A stretch of DNA of 12,383 nucleotides from Ruminococcus sp. CAG:403 (GTDB taxonomy: Bacteria > Bacillota > Clostridia > Oscillospirales > Ruminococcaceae), in contig FR899065.1 of NCBI GenBank assembly GCA_000437255.1, forward strand, positions 13,626 through 26,008, in the 5' to 3' direction. The notes below the pieces were generated by a model. It ran no database searches. It was given only the letters and a program-made list of their open reading frames with translations, and was not told where the DNA came from. Shown one piece after another: positions 1 to 7,216 of this stretch. The translations under genes and the position numbers were made by a program. Every line of letters starts with the position of its first letter. Within the stretch, counting starts at the first letter, position 1.

Positions 1-31
1 GTACAGAGGCGCTTCTCTTTTGTAGAACCGT

Positions 32-889
32 TTACTTTTTCTCTTTGCTTTGCCGTGCAGCAGAAAGCGTATTTTTCAGCAGCATGGCAACGGTCATTGG
101 GCCAACACCGCCTGGAACCGGTGTGAGGTAGCTGGCACGTTCGGCAACTGCATCGTATTCCACATCGCCGCAAAGGGAGCCATCCTCCATCTGATACAGC
201 CCAACATCAATGACAATTGCTTGCTCTTTTACCATATCAGCTGTAACCACATGCGGCTTTCCGACCGCAGAAATTAAGATATCTGCTTCCTTGCAAATGC
301 TTTGTAACTGATCGGTCTTGGAATGGCAGATGGTAACCGTGGCATCCTTTTGCAAAAGCAGCATGGCGAGTGGCTTTCCAACGAGATTACTGCGTCCAAT
401 GATGACACAGTGCTTTCCGCTGAGGGAAACGCCTGTGCTTTCAATTAGTTCCAGAATGCCAGCTGGCGTACAGGGAAGCAGCCCCGGTTTCCCCTCCATC
501 AGGCAGCCCATACTATAAGGTGAATAGGCATCCACATCTTTTTGTACTGCGATGGAGGCCAACACCCGTTTGGTGTCAATCAGTTCCGGAAGAGGAAGCT
601 GCACAAGAATCCCATGAATTTTGGGATCCTTGTTCAATACGCCGATTAAATCCAGCAGCTGTTCCGTTGTTGCATTGTTGTTCATCTTGTACTCAGAAAC
701 ATGAAAATCCATATCGCTGCAAGCTTGCAGCTGAATCTGCGTATAAAGCTGACTGAGCGGCTCGTTTCCCACCTGAATAATGGCGAGTCCTGGGTGAATA
801 CCGTACGCATCAAACAGTGCAGCGGCTTCTTTCTTTACCGTTGTGCGAATTTTTGCAGCTACAATTTTTCCATGAATGGGTTTCCCCAT
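32..889 (-). CDS. folD: FolD, methylenetetrahydrofolate dehydrogenase/cyclohydrolase (cyclohydrolase site altered)
   Basis: This cytosolic enzyme of one-carbon metabolism normally oxidises 5,10-methylene-THF to methenyl-THF with NAD(P) and then hydrolyses that to 10-formyl-THF. The 285-aa length is normal for bacterial FolD. Visible landmarks are ILVQLPLP (about 94-101, with the conserved Gln97), KDVD (117-120, conserved Asp120), a Rossmann nucleotide loop GRSNLVGKP (165-173) and the signature TPVPGGVGPMT (256-266). Tyr49 is kept, but the lysine expected four residues later in the YxxxK motif is Gln53, and the KDVD motif is followed by AYSPYS instead of the usual GFHPxN. From work on the human homologue, this lysine is needed for cyclohydrolase but less for dehydrogenase activity. 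I infer a mainly dehydrogenase enzyme. It is the last visible gene of the operon, 2 nt after lgt. Its ribosome site GAGGAGGAA lies within the final lgt codons, so translation is probably coupled. No terminator is visible in bases 1-31. Confidence 0.95.
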   Translation of the reverse strand: MGKPIHGKIVAAKIRTTVKKEAAALFDAYGIHPGLAIIQVGNEPLSQLYTQIQLQACSDMDFHVSEYKMNNNATTEQLLDLIGVLNKDPKIHGILVQLPLPELIDTKRVLASIAVQKDVDAYSPYSMGCLMEGKPGLLPCTPAGILELIESTGVSLSGKHCVIIGRSNLVGKPLAMLLLQKDATVTICHSKTDQLQSICKEADILISAVGKPHVVTADMVKEQAIVIDVGLYQMEDGSLCGDVEYDAVAERASYLTPVPGGVGPMTVAMLLKNTLSAARQSKEKK

Positions 890-891
890 AA

Positions 892-2037
892 TTATTCCTC
901 CTCTGGTTCTGAAGCAGTGGATTCTGTTTCTTCTACTGGTTCTGCTTCTGCGGCAGGTGTGCCTGCATCTTCAGCAGCATCTGTTTCAGATTGTGCTACC
1001 GGTTCGGAATCGGCATCCGATTCTGTCTCTTCTGCGACATTTATTTCCTTTACAGATTTTTGGTTCCGTGCTTCATAAGCAGCCAGTGCATCTTTTGCTG
1101 CTTGTGTGTCTTTATAAAGTTGATATTCGCCGCCCATACGCTTGACACGGCTGAGAAAGACAATTTGTAGAATTACGGAGACAATGACACAAACAGCTGC
1201 CAGAGCCTGAGAAACCCGTACGTTTCCAATAACCAAACTGTCTACACGGAGTCCCTCAATGAAAAATCTGCCCAGTCCATACCATGCGATATAAGTCAGG
1301 AAGATTTGACCGTCAAACTTTCTGATTTTCTTGGCAAAGAGCGCCAGCAGGACAAAGCCAACCAGGCACCAAATAGATTCATATAAAAAACAAGGATGTA
1401 CCGGTCGATCCGGGGAGAGTTCTTCTCCGAAGTGTAAGTAAAAGTTGGTGTTGAGGTATCCGTTTTGATCCGAAATCCAGTTTTGGATGCGGCCGCCAGA
1501 CATGCCGAATAGGCTGTCTGTGTTTTTGCCGAATGCTTCCTGATTGAAGAAGTTGCCCCATCTTCCGATGCCTTGCCCCAGCAGGAATCCAATGCTGCAG
1601 ATGTCCAGCAGCGGCAAAATGGGAACCTTTCGAAGTTTTGCCACGAGACAGCCAACCAAAACAGAACCGATCAAGCCGCCATAAATGGCAAGTCCGCCTT
1701 GCCGCAGGTTGAAAATGGATTTCCAATCGCCGGCATAGTGATCCCATTCCAAAAGGACGTAGTACAAGCGGGCACCTACTACACCGCCGACAATGCCGCC
1801 GATGATGGCATCGATGGCACGATCGGGATCAATGCCATATTGTTTCATCTGCGTAAATGCATAAATCATTGCCAGCAGCAAGCCAAGGGTAATGATTAAC
1901 CCATACCACTGCACATCAATTCCAAAAATAGTAAATGCGGTACTATTTAAATGGATGTCAATGCCAAGTCGTGGGAATACAATTTCATTATAAGACAAAT
2001 TGTTCAGTGAAGTTTCAGTCGCTTCCATTGTAATCAC
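892..2037 (-). CDS. lgt: Lgt, prolipoprotein diacylglyceryl transferase with acidic C-terminal tail
   Basis: This integral membrane enzyme transfers diacylglycerol from phosphatidylglycerol to the lipobox cysteine of prolipoproteins, the first step of lipoprotein maturation. The family signature GQGIGRWGNFFNQE is at about 154-167, followed by HPCFLYE (214-220) and GLGRFFIEGLR (254-264). These contain the Arg, Asn and Glu positions known to matter in E. coli Lgt. The E. coli His103 position appears as Tyr119 in GGLAIYGG, which I believe is also seen in other Firmicutes. Several hydrophobic segments span residues 45-295. Residues 329-381 form a Glu/Asp/Ala/Ser/Thr-rich tail that most Lgt proteins lack; it follows the last membrane segment and is probably disordered. 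The start is uncertain: GTG at 2037 or ATG at 2028, giving 381 or 378 aa. Neither has a ribosome site at normal distance; the AAAGGAG at 2073-2079 is separated from them by a predicted hairpin. Bases 2038-2094 separate it from ymfH. Confidence 0.95.
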   Translation of the reverse strand: MITMEATETSLNNLSYNEIVFPRLGIDIHLNSTAFTIFGIDVQWYGLIITLGLLLAMIYAFTQMKQYGIDPDRAIDAIIGGIVGGVVGARLYYVLLEWDHYAGDWKSIFNLRQGGLAIYGGLIGSVLVGCLVAKLRKVPILPLLDICSIGFLLGQGIGRWGNFFNQEAFGKNTDSLFGMSGGRIQNWISDQNGYLNTNFYLHFGEELSPDRPVHPCFLYESIWCLVGFVLLALFAKKIRKFDGQIFLTYIAWYGLGRFFIEGLRVDSLVIGNVRVSQALAAVCVIVSVILQIVFLSRVKRMGGEYQLYKDTQAAKDALAAYEARNQKSVKEINVAEETESDADSEPVAQSETDAAEDAGTPAAEAEPVEETESTASEPEEE

Positions 2038-2038
2038 A

Positions 2039-2070
2039 GGAAACAGCAGATTCTGTAAGCAGCTGTTTCC
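2039..2070 (-). promoter_or_regulatory. Hairpin between lgt ribosome site and start codon
   Basis: On the minus strand a perfect 9-bp inverted repeat, GGAAACAGC (2062-2070) and GCTGTTTCC (2039-2047), encloses a 14-nt loop. It lies directly between a strong ribosome site, AAAGGAG (2073-2079), and the GTG at 2037. Unfolded, the site is 35 nt from the GTG, too far for normal initiation. If the stem forms, only a few unpaired bases separate them. It may act as a looped spacer that brings the two together, or as a translational control element. The repeat is seen directly; the role is inferred. Confidence 0.5.
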
Positions 2071-2094
2071 GACTCCTTTCTAAGTGATTGATTG

Positions 2095-3384
2095 TTATCG
2101 TGCACAGCTTTCCATTATGGAGAGGGTTGAATTGGCGGGATGCACTTCTTCCCGCAGATAGCGGTTTGCCTCCTCCAGGGTGAACTGTGACAGAACAGAG
2201 AGAACTGCATACGGTGTGACGCCGTTCATATGTGCATTGAGCATGGCATTTGCAACGGCAGAAACGGAATTCAGCTCCCGTACCATAGAACCATACGTGG
2301 ATTTTTTTACTTCTTCGAAGCGTTCCGGATCCAAACCATCACGCTGCGCAGTTTGAATGGCTTCCATGATTTTTTCCCGTACTGTGCGTGGCTGTGTGGA
2401 TTCGCCTTCAAATAGAATGGTGAAATAGCCGTCTCCGTTGAATACTTCTCCGGAAAATGTGTTGTTGATGAGCTGCTCCTGCATCATGGATTGATACAAT
2501 GGGGAGCCACTGTCCGTCAGAATCTGAATGATGAAGTAGGCTGCCAGCTCAGCATGAACGCTTTCCATGCCGCTTTTAGGAGCACACTTGATGCCAAGGT
2601 GAAACAATGGAACACCAATGGGCGCCTGATCTACAATTTCTGATTGTACAATAGAAGCAGGTTCCTCCGGGAAGACGGTTTCCAGTTGGATATCTTCACA
2701 GGGCTTTAGAAGACGTTCTGCCAGTGGAAGAATTTCTTCTACTTTACAGTTTCCGGCAATTGAGAGAACCATGTTGTGCAAATTATAAAAGGTATGATAG
2801 CAGCGGTATAGGAGCTGATCGGTAATTTCTGCAATGCTTTCCACGGTTCCGGCAATGTCAATCTTTACAGGATGGTTGTGGTACAGTCCCTGTAACATGT
2901 GGAAGAAAACCCGCCAGCCGGGATCATCGTCACACATCCGAATTTCTTGTCCGATGATGCCCTGTTCTTTGGCAACATTTTCCGGCGTAAAGTAAGGGGA
3001 CTGCACGAAGGAGAGAAGAATCTCCAGCGAATCCAGGTAATGATCGGAGCAGCGAAACAGATAACAGGTCTTATCGAATGATGTGAACGCATTTCCCTCT
3101 GCGCCGGTTTTGGCATAGAGTGCAAATACATCGCTGTCCTCATTTTCAAACAGCTTGTGCTCCAAAAAATGTGCAATTCCCTCTGGAACGGTGCAGAAGT
3201 CCGGCTCCTGCGCTGTTTTAAACTGGGTGTTGATGGAGCCGTACTTGGTGCCGAAGAGTGCTTCTGTGGTGTGGAATCCCGGCATTTCGCAGACATAGAT
3301 GTCCAGCCCACTCTTATGGTGAATCAGTGTACAGGAATCTCCGGTTTGTTCACAAAGAATGGATTCTATGGTTGTTTCTCGCAT
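2095..3384 (-). CDS. ymfH: YmfH-type M16 zinc peptidase homologue (catalytic member of pair)
   Basis: This is an M16 (pitrilysin/processing-peptidase) family protein of 429 aa, the usual length for the short two-domain members. The inverted zinc motif HFLEH is at residues 72-76, and a downstream ExxxxxxE pair (Glu140 and Glu147, in the KEQGIIGQE stretch) supplies the expected third zinc ligand, so the metal site looks intact. No signal peptide is visible, so it probably acts in the cytoplasm. It pairs with the preceding M16 gene, which lacks the zinc motif; such pairs form an active/inactive heterodimer in other M16 systems. The closest known arrangement is Bacillus ymfF-ymfH, which has been linked to 5-aminopentanol modification of elongation factor P. 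That role here is inferred from homology only. The start follows ymfF by 3 nt, and its ribosome site CAGGAGG sits in the last codons of ymfF. The stop at 2095-2097 is followed by lgt. Confidence 0.88.
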   Translation of the reverse strand: MRETTIESILCEQTGDSCTLIHHKSGLDIYVCEMPGFHTTEALFGTKYGSINTQFKTAQEPDFCTVPEGIAHFLEHKLFENEDSDVFALYAKTGAEGNAFTSFDKTCYLFRCSDHYLDSLEILLSFVQSPYFTPENVAKEQGIIGQEIRMCDDDPGWRVFFHMLQGLYHNHPVKIDIAGTVESIAEITDQLLYRCYHTFYNLHNMVLSIAGNCKVEEILPLAERLLKPCEDIQLETVFPEEPASIVQSEIVDQAPIGVPLFHLGIKCAPKSGMESVHAELAAYFIIQILTDSGSPLYQSMMQEQLINNTFSGEVFNGDGYFTILFEGESTQPRTVREKIMEAIQTAQRDGLDPERFEEVKKSTYGSMVRELNSVSAVANAMLNAHMNGVTPYAVLSVLSQFTLEEANRYLREEVHPANSTLSIMESCAR

Positions 3385-3387
3385 CGA

Positions 3388-4653
3388 TTAATCCTCCTGT
3401 TCCATATGGTAAATGGTATCCAGTACACAGCTGTTTGCTGCCTGAAGGATGTCTTCTCGTGTAACGGCTTGATAGCACTGCAATTCTTCTTCTAAGCTGC
3501 GGTCTGTATGGTGGCAGAATTGAGAAAAATACCACTTAATGTAGGAAGCCGGTGTGTCTCCAATGCCCTTTAAGGTATTATAAGCGCTGTATTTTGCGTG
3601 TTCCAATTCCTCATCGGTGAAGTGTCCGGCCTGCATTTCCTGCAATTGCAGCAGGATTTCCTGCTGTGCCGCTTCCATGTTTTCTGCTTCTACGCCGCAG
3701 TCTACCAGTAAGGTCTGTTTGGTTTCCAGATAGGTGCTGGTACAGTAATAGCAAAGGCTCTTCTTTTCCCGCACATTCAGAAACAGCTTGGAAAACGGTG
3801 TTTGTCCGTACAGTAGATTCATCAGCTTCATGGCATAGGGATCCACTTGCTGTAGTTTAAAGGCCAGTGCCAACTTGGACTGATGAACTGGAAGCTTTTC
3901 TGTGATTGTGACAGGTTCCGGTTTGATTGGGCTGGCAGAGAAGAATGCGATTGGCTGAATCTTTGTGCGGTCCATTGCAGCAAAAGCGGCTTCCAAAGCT
4001 GGCTGAATGCGTGGATCCGGTGCAGGGCCTACGAAAAAGACTTCCACCGCAGCTGTTTGCAGCATCGTCTGATAGGCAGCGAATGCAGATTCCGGTGTCA
4101 CGGCAAGCGCATCTTCTTTGGTGCCATAGCAGGAGTAGGCAGCTGGTTCCGACTGAAAGGCAGTTTTACAGGTCTGCATTAGGGTATAGTCTCGTTTGTT
4201 GTTGATTTCCGCTTCAATGGTATCCAGCAGATCTTTTTGCTTGATTTGGAATTCCGGCTGGCAAAAGGCGCCATGTTCCGCATGCGGATGGAAGATGCAG
4301 TCCAGTACCAGTTGCAGCAATTCGCCCATCAGGTCTTCCTGTTCCAGAGCGAACGGATTGGCAATGGTGGAACCGCTGACCGTAATAGACTGAAGGTCAC
4401 CCTGCTTGGACAGTGCCAGAAAGAGAGAAGCGCCGTATAGCAGATTGACTTTTTTGCTCAGCGCAGCCAAAGACGGGTACTTCTGACAGCTGGTGGTAAG
4501 CAGGCTGCCTGCCAGTGCATGTGCAGCAGCATGTGCCGGATGCAGCGGCAGCAAAAATCGTACTTTCAGCGTATTGGTTTTAAATTTCGGATCGATGATC
4601 TGATGCAATCCGATAGAGTCAGACAACGCAATTCGTTGGTAGGATGTTGCCAT
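3388..4653 (-). CDS. ymfF: YmfF-type M16 peptidase homologue lacking the zinc motif
   Basis: This 421-aa M16-fold protein is the first gene of the minus-strand operon. The N-terminal half aligns in style with M16 proteins, but where HxxEH should stand (about residues 45-75, HALAGSLLTTSCQKYPS onward to LLYGAS) there is no HxxEH or HxxxH, so it is probably not catalytic. The C-terminal half keeps the M16 pattern NVREKKSLCYY (an Arg/Tyr substrate-binding element in active relatives). I infer that it is the regulatory or substrate-holding partner of the downstream YmfH-type protein, as in other M16 heterodimers. In Bacillus the equivalent pair is tied to elongation factor P modification. The ATG at 4653 has a moderate ribosome site, GAAAGGA, about 10 nt upstream. 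The 5' leader of roughly 90 nt contains an inverted repeat and a palindrome, listed separately. Confidence 0.85.
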   Translation of the reverse strand: MATSYQRIALSDSIGLHQIIDPKFKTNTLKVRFLLPLHPAHAAAHALAGSLLTTSCQKYPSLAALSKKVNLLYGASLFLALSKQGDLQSITVSGSTIANPFALEQEDLMGELLQLVLDCIFHPHAEHGAFCQPEFQIKQKDLLDTIEAEINNKRDYTLMQTCKTAFQSEPAAYSCYGTKEDALAVTPESAFAAYQTMLQTAAVEVFFVGPAPDPRIQPALEAAFAAMDRTKIQPIAFFSASPIKPEPVTITEKLPVHQSKLALAFKLQQVDPYAMKLMNLLYGQTPFSKLFLNVREKKSLCYYCTSTYLETKQTLLVDCGVEAENMEAAQQEILLQLQEMQAGHFTDEELEHAKYSAYNTLKGIGDTPASYIKWYFSQFCHHTDRSLEEELQCYQAVTREDILQAANSCVLDTIYHMEQED

Positions 4654-4675
4654 AAACTAGAGATCCTTTCTATGG

Positions 4676-4709
4676 AGAACCTGTTCGCAGCATTCAGAGC
4701 GCAGGTTCT
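4676..4709 (-). promoter_or_regulatory. Leader inverted repeat upstream of ymfF ribosome site
   Basis: On the minus strand AGAACCTG (4702-4709) and CAGGTTCT (4676-4683) form an 8-bp perfect stem with an 18-nt loop. The stem ends a few bases before the ymfF ribosome site GAAAGGA (about 4664-4670). This position would suit translational control, but no known riboswitch or leader family is recognised. Confidence 0.35.
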
Positions 4710-4715
4710 GAACAA

Positions 4716-4729
4716 TTTGAAATTTCAAA
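4716..4729. promoter_or_regulatory. 14-bp perfect palindrome (possible operator)
   Basis: TTTGAAATTTCAAA reads the same on both strands. It lies just downstream of the inferred ymfF transcription start (about 4741), where a repressor site would block transcription. AT-rich palindromes also arise by chance, so this is tentative. Confidence 0.3.
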
Positions 4730-4747
4730 ATAGAAATATACCATATT

Positions 4748-4776
4748 ATTATACCATAAACAGGGCAGAATTACCA
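4748..4776 (-). promoter_or_regulatory. Promoter of the ymfF-ymfH-lgt-folD operon
   Basis: On the minus strand the -10 box is a perfect TATAAT (4748-4753), preceded by TGG, an extended -10 element. The -35 region at 17-bp spacing (4771-4776) is TGGTAA, only a partial match to TTGACA. Extended -10 promoters tolerate a weak -35. It would start transcription near 4741, giving a leader of about 90 nt. Confidence 0.55.
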
Positions 4777-4845
4777 TCCCTTTTTCTGTAAATTTTAAAA
4801 AAATGGAAAAAAGTTGTTGGATTGAAAAGAAGTCTTTGAGAATGG

Positions 4846-4874
4846 TTGCAAATTTCATCTGGATTTGCTATAAT
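4846..4874 (+). promoter_or_regulatory. Promoter of the aroB-aroA-aroC-DUF4364 operon
   Basis: TTGCAA (4846-4851), a 17-bp spacer and a perfect TATAAT (4869-4874), with TGC just before the -10 box forming an extended -10. The stretch upstream (about 4790-4812) is A/T-rich and could be an UP-like element. Transcription would start near 4881, leaving a leader of about 40 nt, too short for a T-box or attenuator. Confidence 0.75.
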
Positions 4875-4921
4875 GGAACCATAAAACAAACAAATCGAAT
4901 GGAATGAGGCGTGAAAATCCC

Positions 4922-5968
4922 ATGAGAACAATTACAGTACAGGCGAGTGAGTCTTACCCAATTTATATGGAGCGTGGTATTTTGGAACAGTGCGGTGCGC
5001 TGATTCGACAGGCAACCCATGCCAATACGCTTGCCGTGATTACCGATGATACCGTACAGGCACTTTATGGAGAAAAGCTGACAGCATGCTTGGAGCAAAG
5101 CGGCTTTTCCGTGGTACAGTTTGCTTTTCCGCACGGAGAAGCTTCTAAGTGTGCGGACACGCTGCTTCAAATTTATGCTTTTTTGGTCGAGCATCATATT
5201 ACCCGAACAGACTGCTTGGTTGCACTGGGCGGCGGTGTAGTCGGAGATATTACCGGCTTTGCAGCAGCAACCTACCTGCGTGGTGTGGATTATATTCAGA
5301 TTCCGACCACGTTGCTGGCGCAGATTGATTCTTCTGTTGGCGGAAAAACAGCCATTGATCTGCCGAGCGGCAAGAACTTGGTCGGTGCTTTCAAACAGCC
5401 CAATTGTGTAATTTGCGATCCAGCAACACTGGAAACATTACCGCCTGCTTTTGTATCAGATGGAATGGGAGAAGCCATTAAATACGGTATGATCTGGGAT
5501 GCCAAACTGTTTGATCAGATTGCATCGCATACCTTAGAGACACTGCCGGAGATTCTGGAGGATATGATTTATACCTGCATCGACATCAAGCGGCAGGTTG
5601 TAGAAGCAGATGAATTCGATACTGGAAAGCGTATGATTTTAAACTATGGACATACCTTAGGACATGCCATTGAAAGCTACTATCACTATCAGACCTATTC
5701 GCATGGCAGTGCTGTTGCAATCGGCATGTGTCTGATGGCACAAAGAACCTGTCCGAAGAACGTTTTGGAACGATTGGTGCAGTGCGTGGAGCAGTATCAC
5801 TTGCCCAGCAGCGTACCAGTTCCCATGCAGGAATTGGTTGCGCATTGCGGAAAAGATAAGAAGTGTGCCGGTGCAACCATTCGATTCATTGTCTGCGAAA
5901 CCATCGGCAAGGCGGAAATTCGTACCATGGATTTGGATGCCTTCGCTGCATTTATGGAGGAACAGTAA
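4922..5968 (+). CDS. aroB: AroB, 3-dehydroquinate synthase
   Basis: AroB converts DAHP to 3-dehydroquinate, the second step of the shikimate pathway, using NAD and a divalent metal in the cytosol. Counting from the ATG at 4922 (348 aa), the glycine-rich NAD motif GGGVVGDITGF is at about 103-113, followed by the PTTLLAQIDSSVGGK block (128-142) and the substrate-binding SGKNLVGAF. Metal ligands are Glu184 (GMGEAIKYG), His244 (NYGHTLGH) and His261 (YSHGSA), so the active site is complete. An in-frame ATG at 4904 would add six residues but has no ribosome site; the ATG at 4922 has GAGG about 12 nt upstream and gives the MRTITV start usual for the family. It is the first gene of the aro operon, under the promoter at 4846-4874; aroA starts 3 nt after its stop. 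Confidence 0.95.
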   Translation: MRTITVQASESYPIYMERGILEQCGALIRQATHANTLAVITDDTVQALYGEKLTACLEQSGFSVVQFAFPHGEASKCADTLLQIYAFLVEHHITRTDCLVALGGGVVGDITGFAAATYLRGVDYIQIPTTLLAQIDSSVGGKTAIDLPSGKNLVGAFKQPNCVICDPATLETLPPAFVSDGMGEAIKYGMIWDAKLFDQIASHTLETLPEILEDMIYTCIDIKRQVVEADEFDTGKRMILNYGHTLGHAIESYYHYQTYSHGSAVAIGMCLMAQRTCPKNVLERLVQCVEQYHLPSSVPVPMQELVAHCGKDKKCAGATIRFIVCETIGKAEIRTMDLDAFAAFMEEQ

Positions 5969-5971
5969 AAC

Positions 5972-7216
5972 ATGAAGATACAAATTGAACCCAGCCGCCT
6001 ACAGGGAACGCTTTCTGTTCCGGCTTCCAAGAGTATTGCGCATCGTATGTTGATCTGTGCCGGTTTGGCAGAGGGCGTTTCCGTGGTGGAACGGGTTAGC
6101 TTTTCCAAAGATATTGAAGCAACCATTCATGCCATGGAGGCGTTGGGTGCTTCCTTCCAGATCGCAGGCAGTACTATTACAGTAACGGGCATCGGCAATC
6201 ATACTGCCGTTTCCGAAGCCTCTATTCCATGTTGTGAAAGCGGTTCTACTCTGCGGTTTCTCATTCCGGTTGCAGCAGCACTCGGTGTTTCGGCAACCTT
6301 TTTTGGAGAGGGCAGACTGCCGCAGCGTCCGATCACAACTTATGTCCGGGAACTTTCTCAAAAGGGAATTCATTTTGACTATCAGAACACTATGCCGTTT
6401 TCCATAGACGGAACACTGCAAAGCGGTGATTTTTACTTGGAGGGAGATGTCTCCTCTCAATATGTCACGGGGCTTTTGTTTGCCCTTCCGCTTTTACCGG
6501 GCAATTCCCGGATTATTCTGCTGTCGCCGTTGCAGTCTAAGCCGTATGTTACCCTGACCATCGCCTGCATGAAGCAGTTCGGTGTAATGGTAGAAGAAAC
6601 TGCGAACGGTTATGCCATTTCCGGCGGGCAGCATTATACCAGTTGCCGGACTGTGGTAGAGGGAGATTATTCTCAGGCAGCATTCTTCTATGTGGCAAAT
6701 GCCATTGGAAATGCGGTACAGCTGGAAAATTTAAATCCCAACAGCGTGCAGGGCGATCAAAAAATCGTTGCAATTACGCAGACGCTGTGCTATAATAAAG
6801 AGAATGGTCTGCCTGTGCAGTTTGATTTGGATGCCACGGATATACCGGATTTGGTTCCGATTCTGGCTGTTTTGGGGACGTTTGGAACGCATCCGTCTCG
6901 TATTACCGGTGCACATCGCTTGAAAATCAAGGAAAGCGACCGCTTAGCAGCGATTTCTGAGCTGTTGAACCGGCTGGGCGGAAAAGTTACAGCCAATGAG
7001 GATGGACTGGAAATTGAACCGGTTCCCATGCTGCATGGTGGCACGGTAGACAGCTGCGGCGATCATCGCATTGCCATGTGTGCAGCCATTGCTGCCACGC
7101 GCTGTACCCATCCGGTTATCATTCTTGGTGGAGAGTCTGTGGAAAAGTCGTATCCGCAGTTTTATGAAGATTATAATGCTTTAGGAGGAAATGCCCATGT
7201 CGTCGTTTTGGAATAA
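5972..7216 (+). CDS. aroA: AroA, 5-enolpyruvylshikimate-3-phosphate synthase
   Basis: AroA transfers enolpyruvyl from PEP to shikimate-3-phosphate, the sixth step of the shikimate pathway. The 414-aa length is normal. Motifs in order are PASKSIAHR (Lys20, the conserved PEP/S3P lysine), ESGSTLRF (89-96, the PEP loop), GEGRLPQRPI (112-121), SSQYVTGLL (161-169), EGDYSQAAFF (230-239), ATDIPDLVP (Asp293, catalytic Asp), HRLKIKESDRL (Glu321) and CGDHRIAM (362-369). The PEP loop reads SGSTLRF where E. coli has NAGTAMRP, a form I regard as common in clostridia; glyphosate response cannot be judged from this alone. The ribosome site GGAGG (5956-5960) lies in the last aroB codons. Its 3' end overlaps the start of aroC by about 20 nt, so the three aro genes are probably translationally coupled. 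Confidence 0.95.
   Translation: MKIQIEPSRLQGTLSVPASKSIAHRMLICAGLAEGVSVVERVSFSKDIEATIHAMEALGASFQIAGSTITVTGIGNHTAVSEASIPCCESGSTLRFLIPVAAALGVSATFFGEGRLPQRPITTYVRELSQKGIHFDYQNTMPFSIDGTLQSGDFYLEGDVSSQYVTGLLFALPLLPGNSRIILLSPLQSKPYVTLTIACMKQFGVMVEETANGYAISGGQHYTSCRTVVEGDYSQAAFFYVANAIGNAVQLENLNPNSVQGDQKIVAITQTLCYNKENGLPVQFDLDATDIPDLVPILAVLGTFGTHPSRITGAHRLKIKESDRLAAISELLNRLGGKVTANEDGLEIEPVPMLHGGTVDSCGDHRIAMCAAIAATRCTHPVIILGGESVEKSYPQFYEDYNALGGNAHVVVLE

Noticed and set aside
2016..2063. CTG-started leader peptide of 15 codons overlapping the lgt start
   Set aside because: It needs a CTG start about 10 nt after AAAGGAG and has no coding signal. The hairpin between ribosome site and lgt is the simpler reading.
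4904..4921. Upstream aroB start at 4904
   Set aside because: It lacks a ribosome site and adds six residues not typical of the family. The ATG at 4922 has GAGG upstream.
5999..6460. Antisense open frames of 60-150 codons inside the aro, lgt and M16 genes
   Set aside because: They lie opposite strongly conserved coding sequence, show no domain and have no ribosome sites; they are frame shadows.
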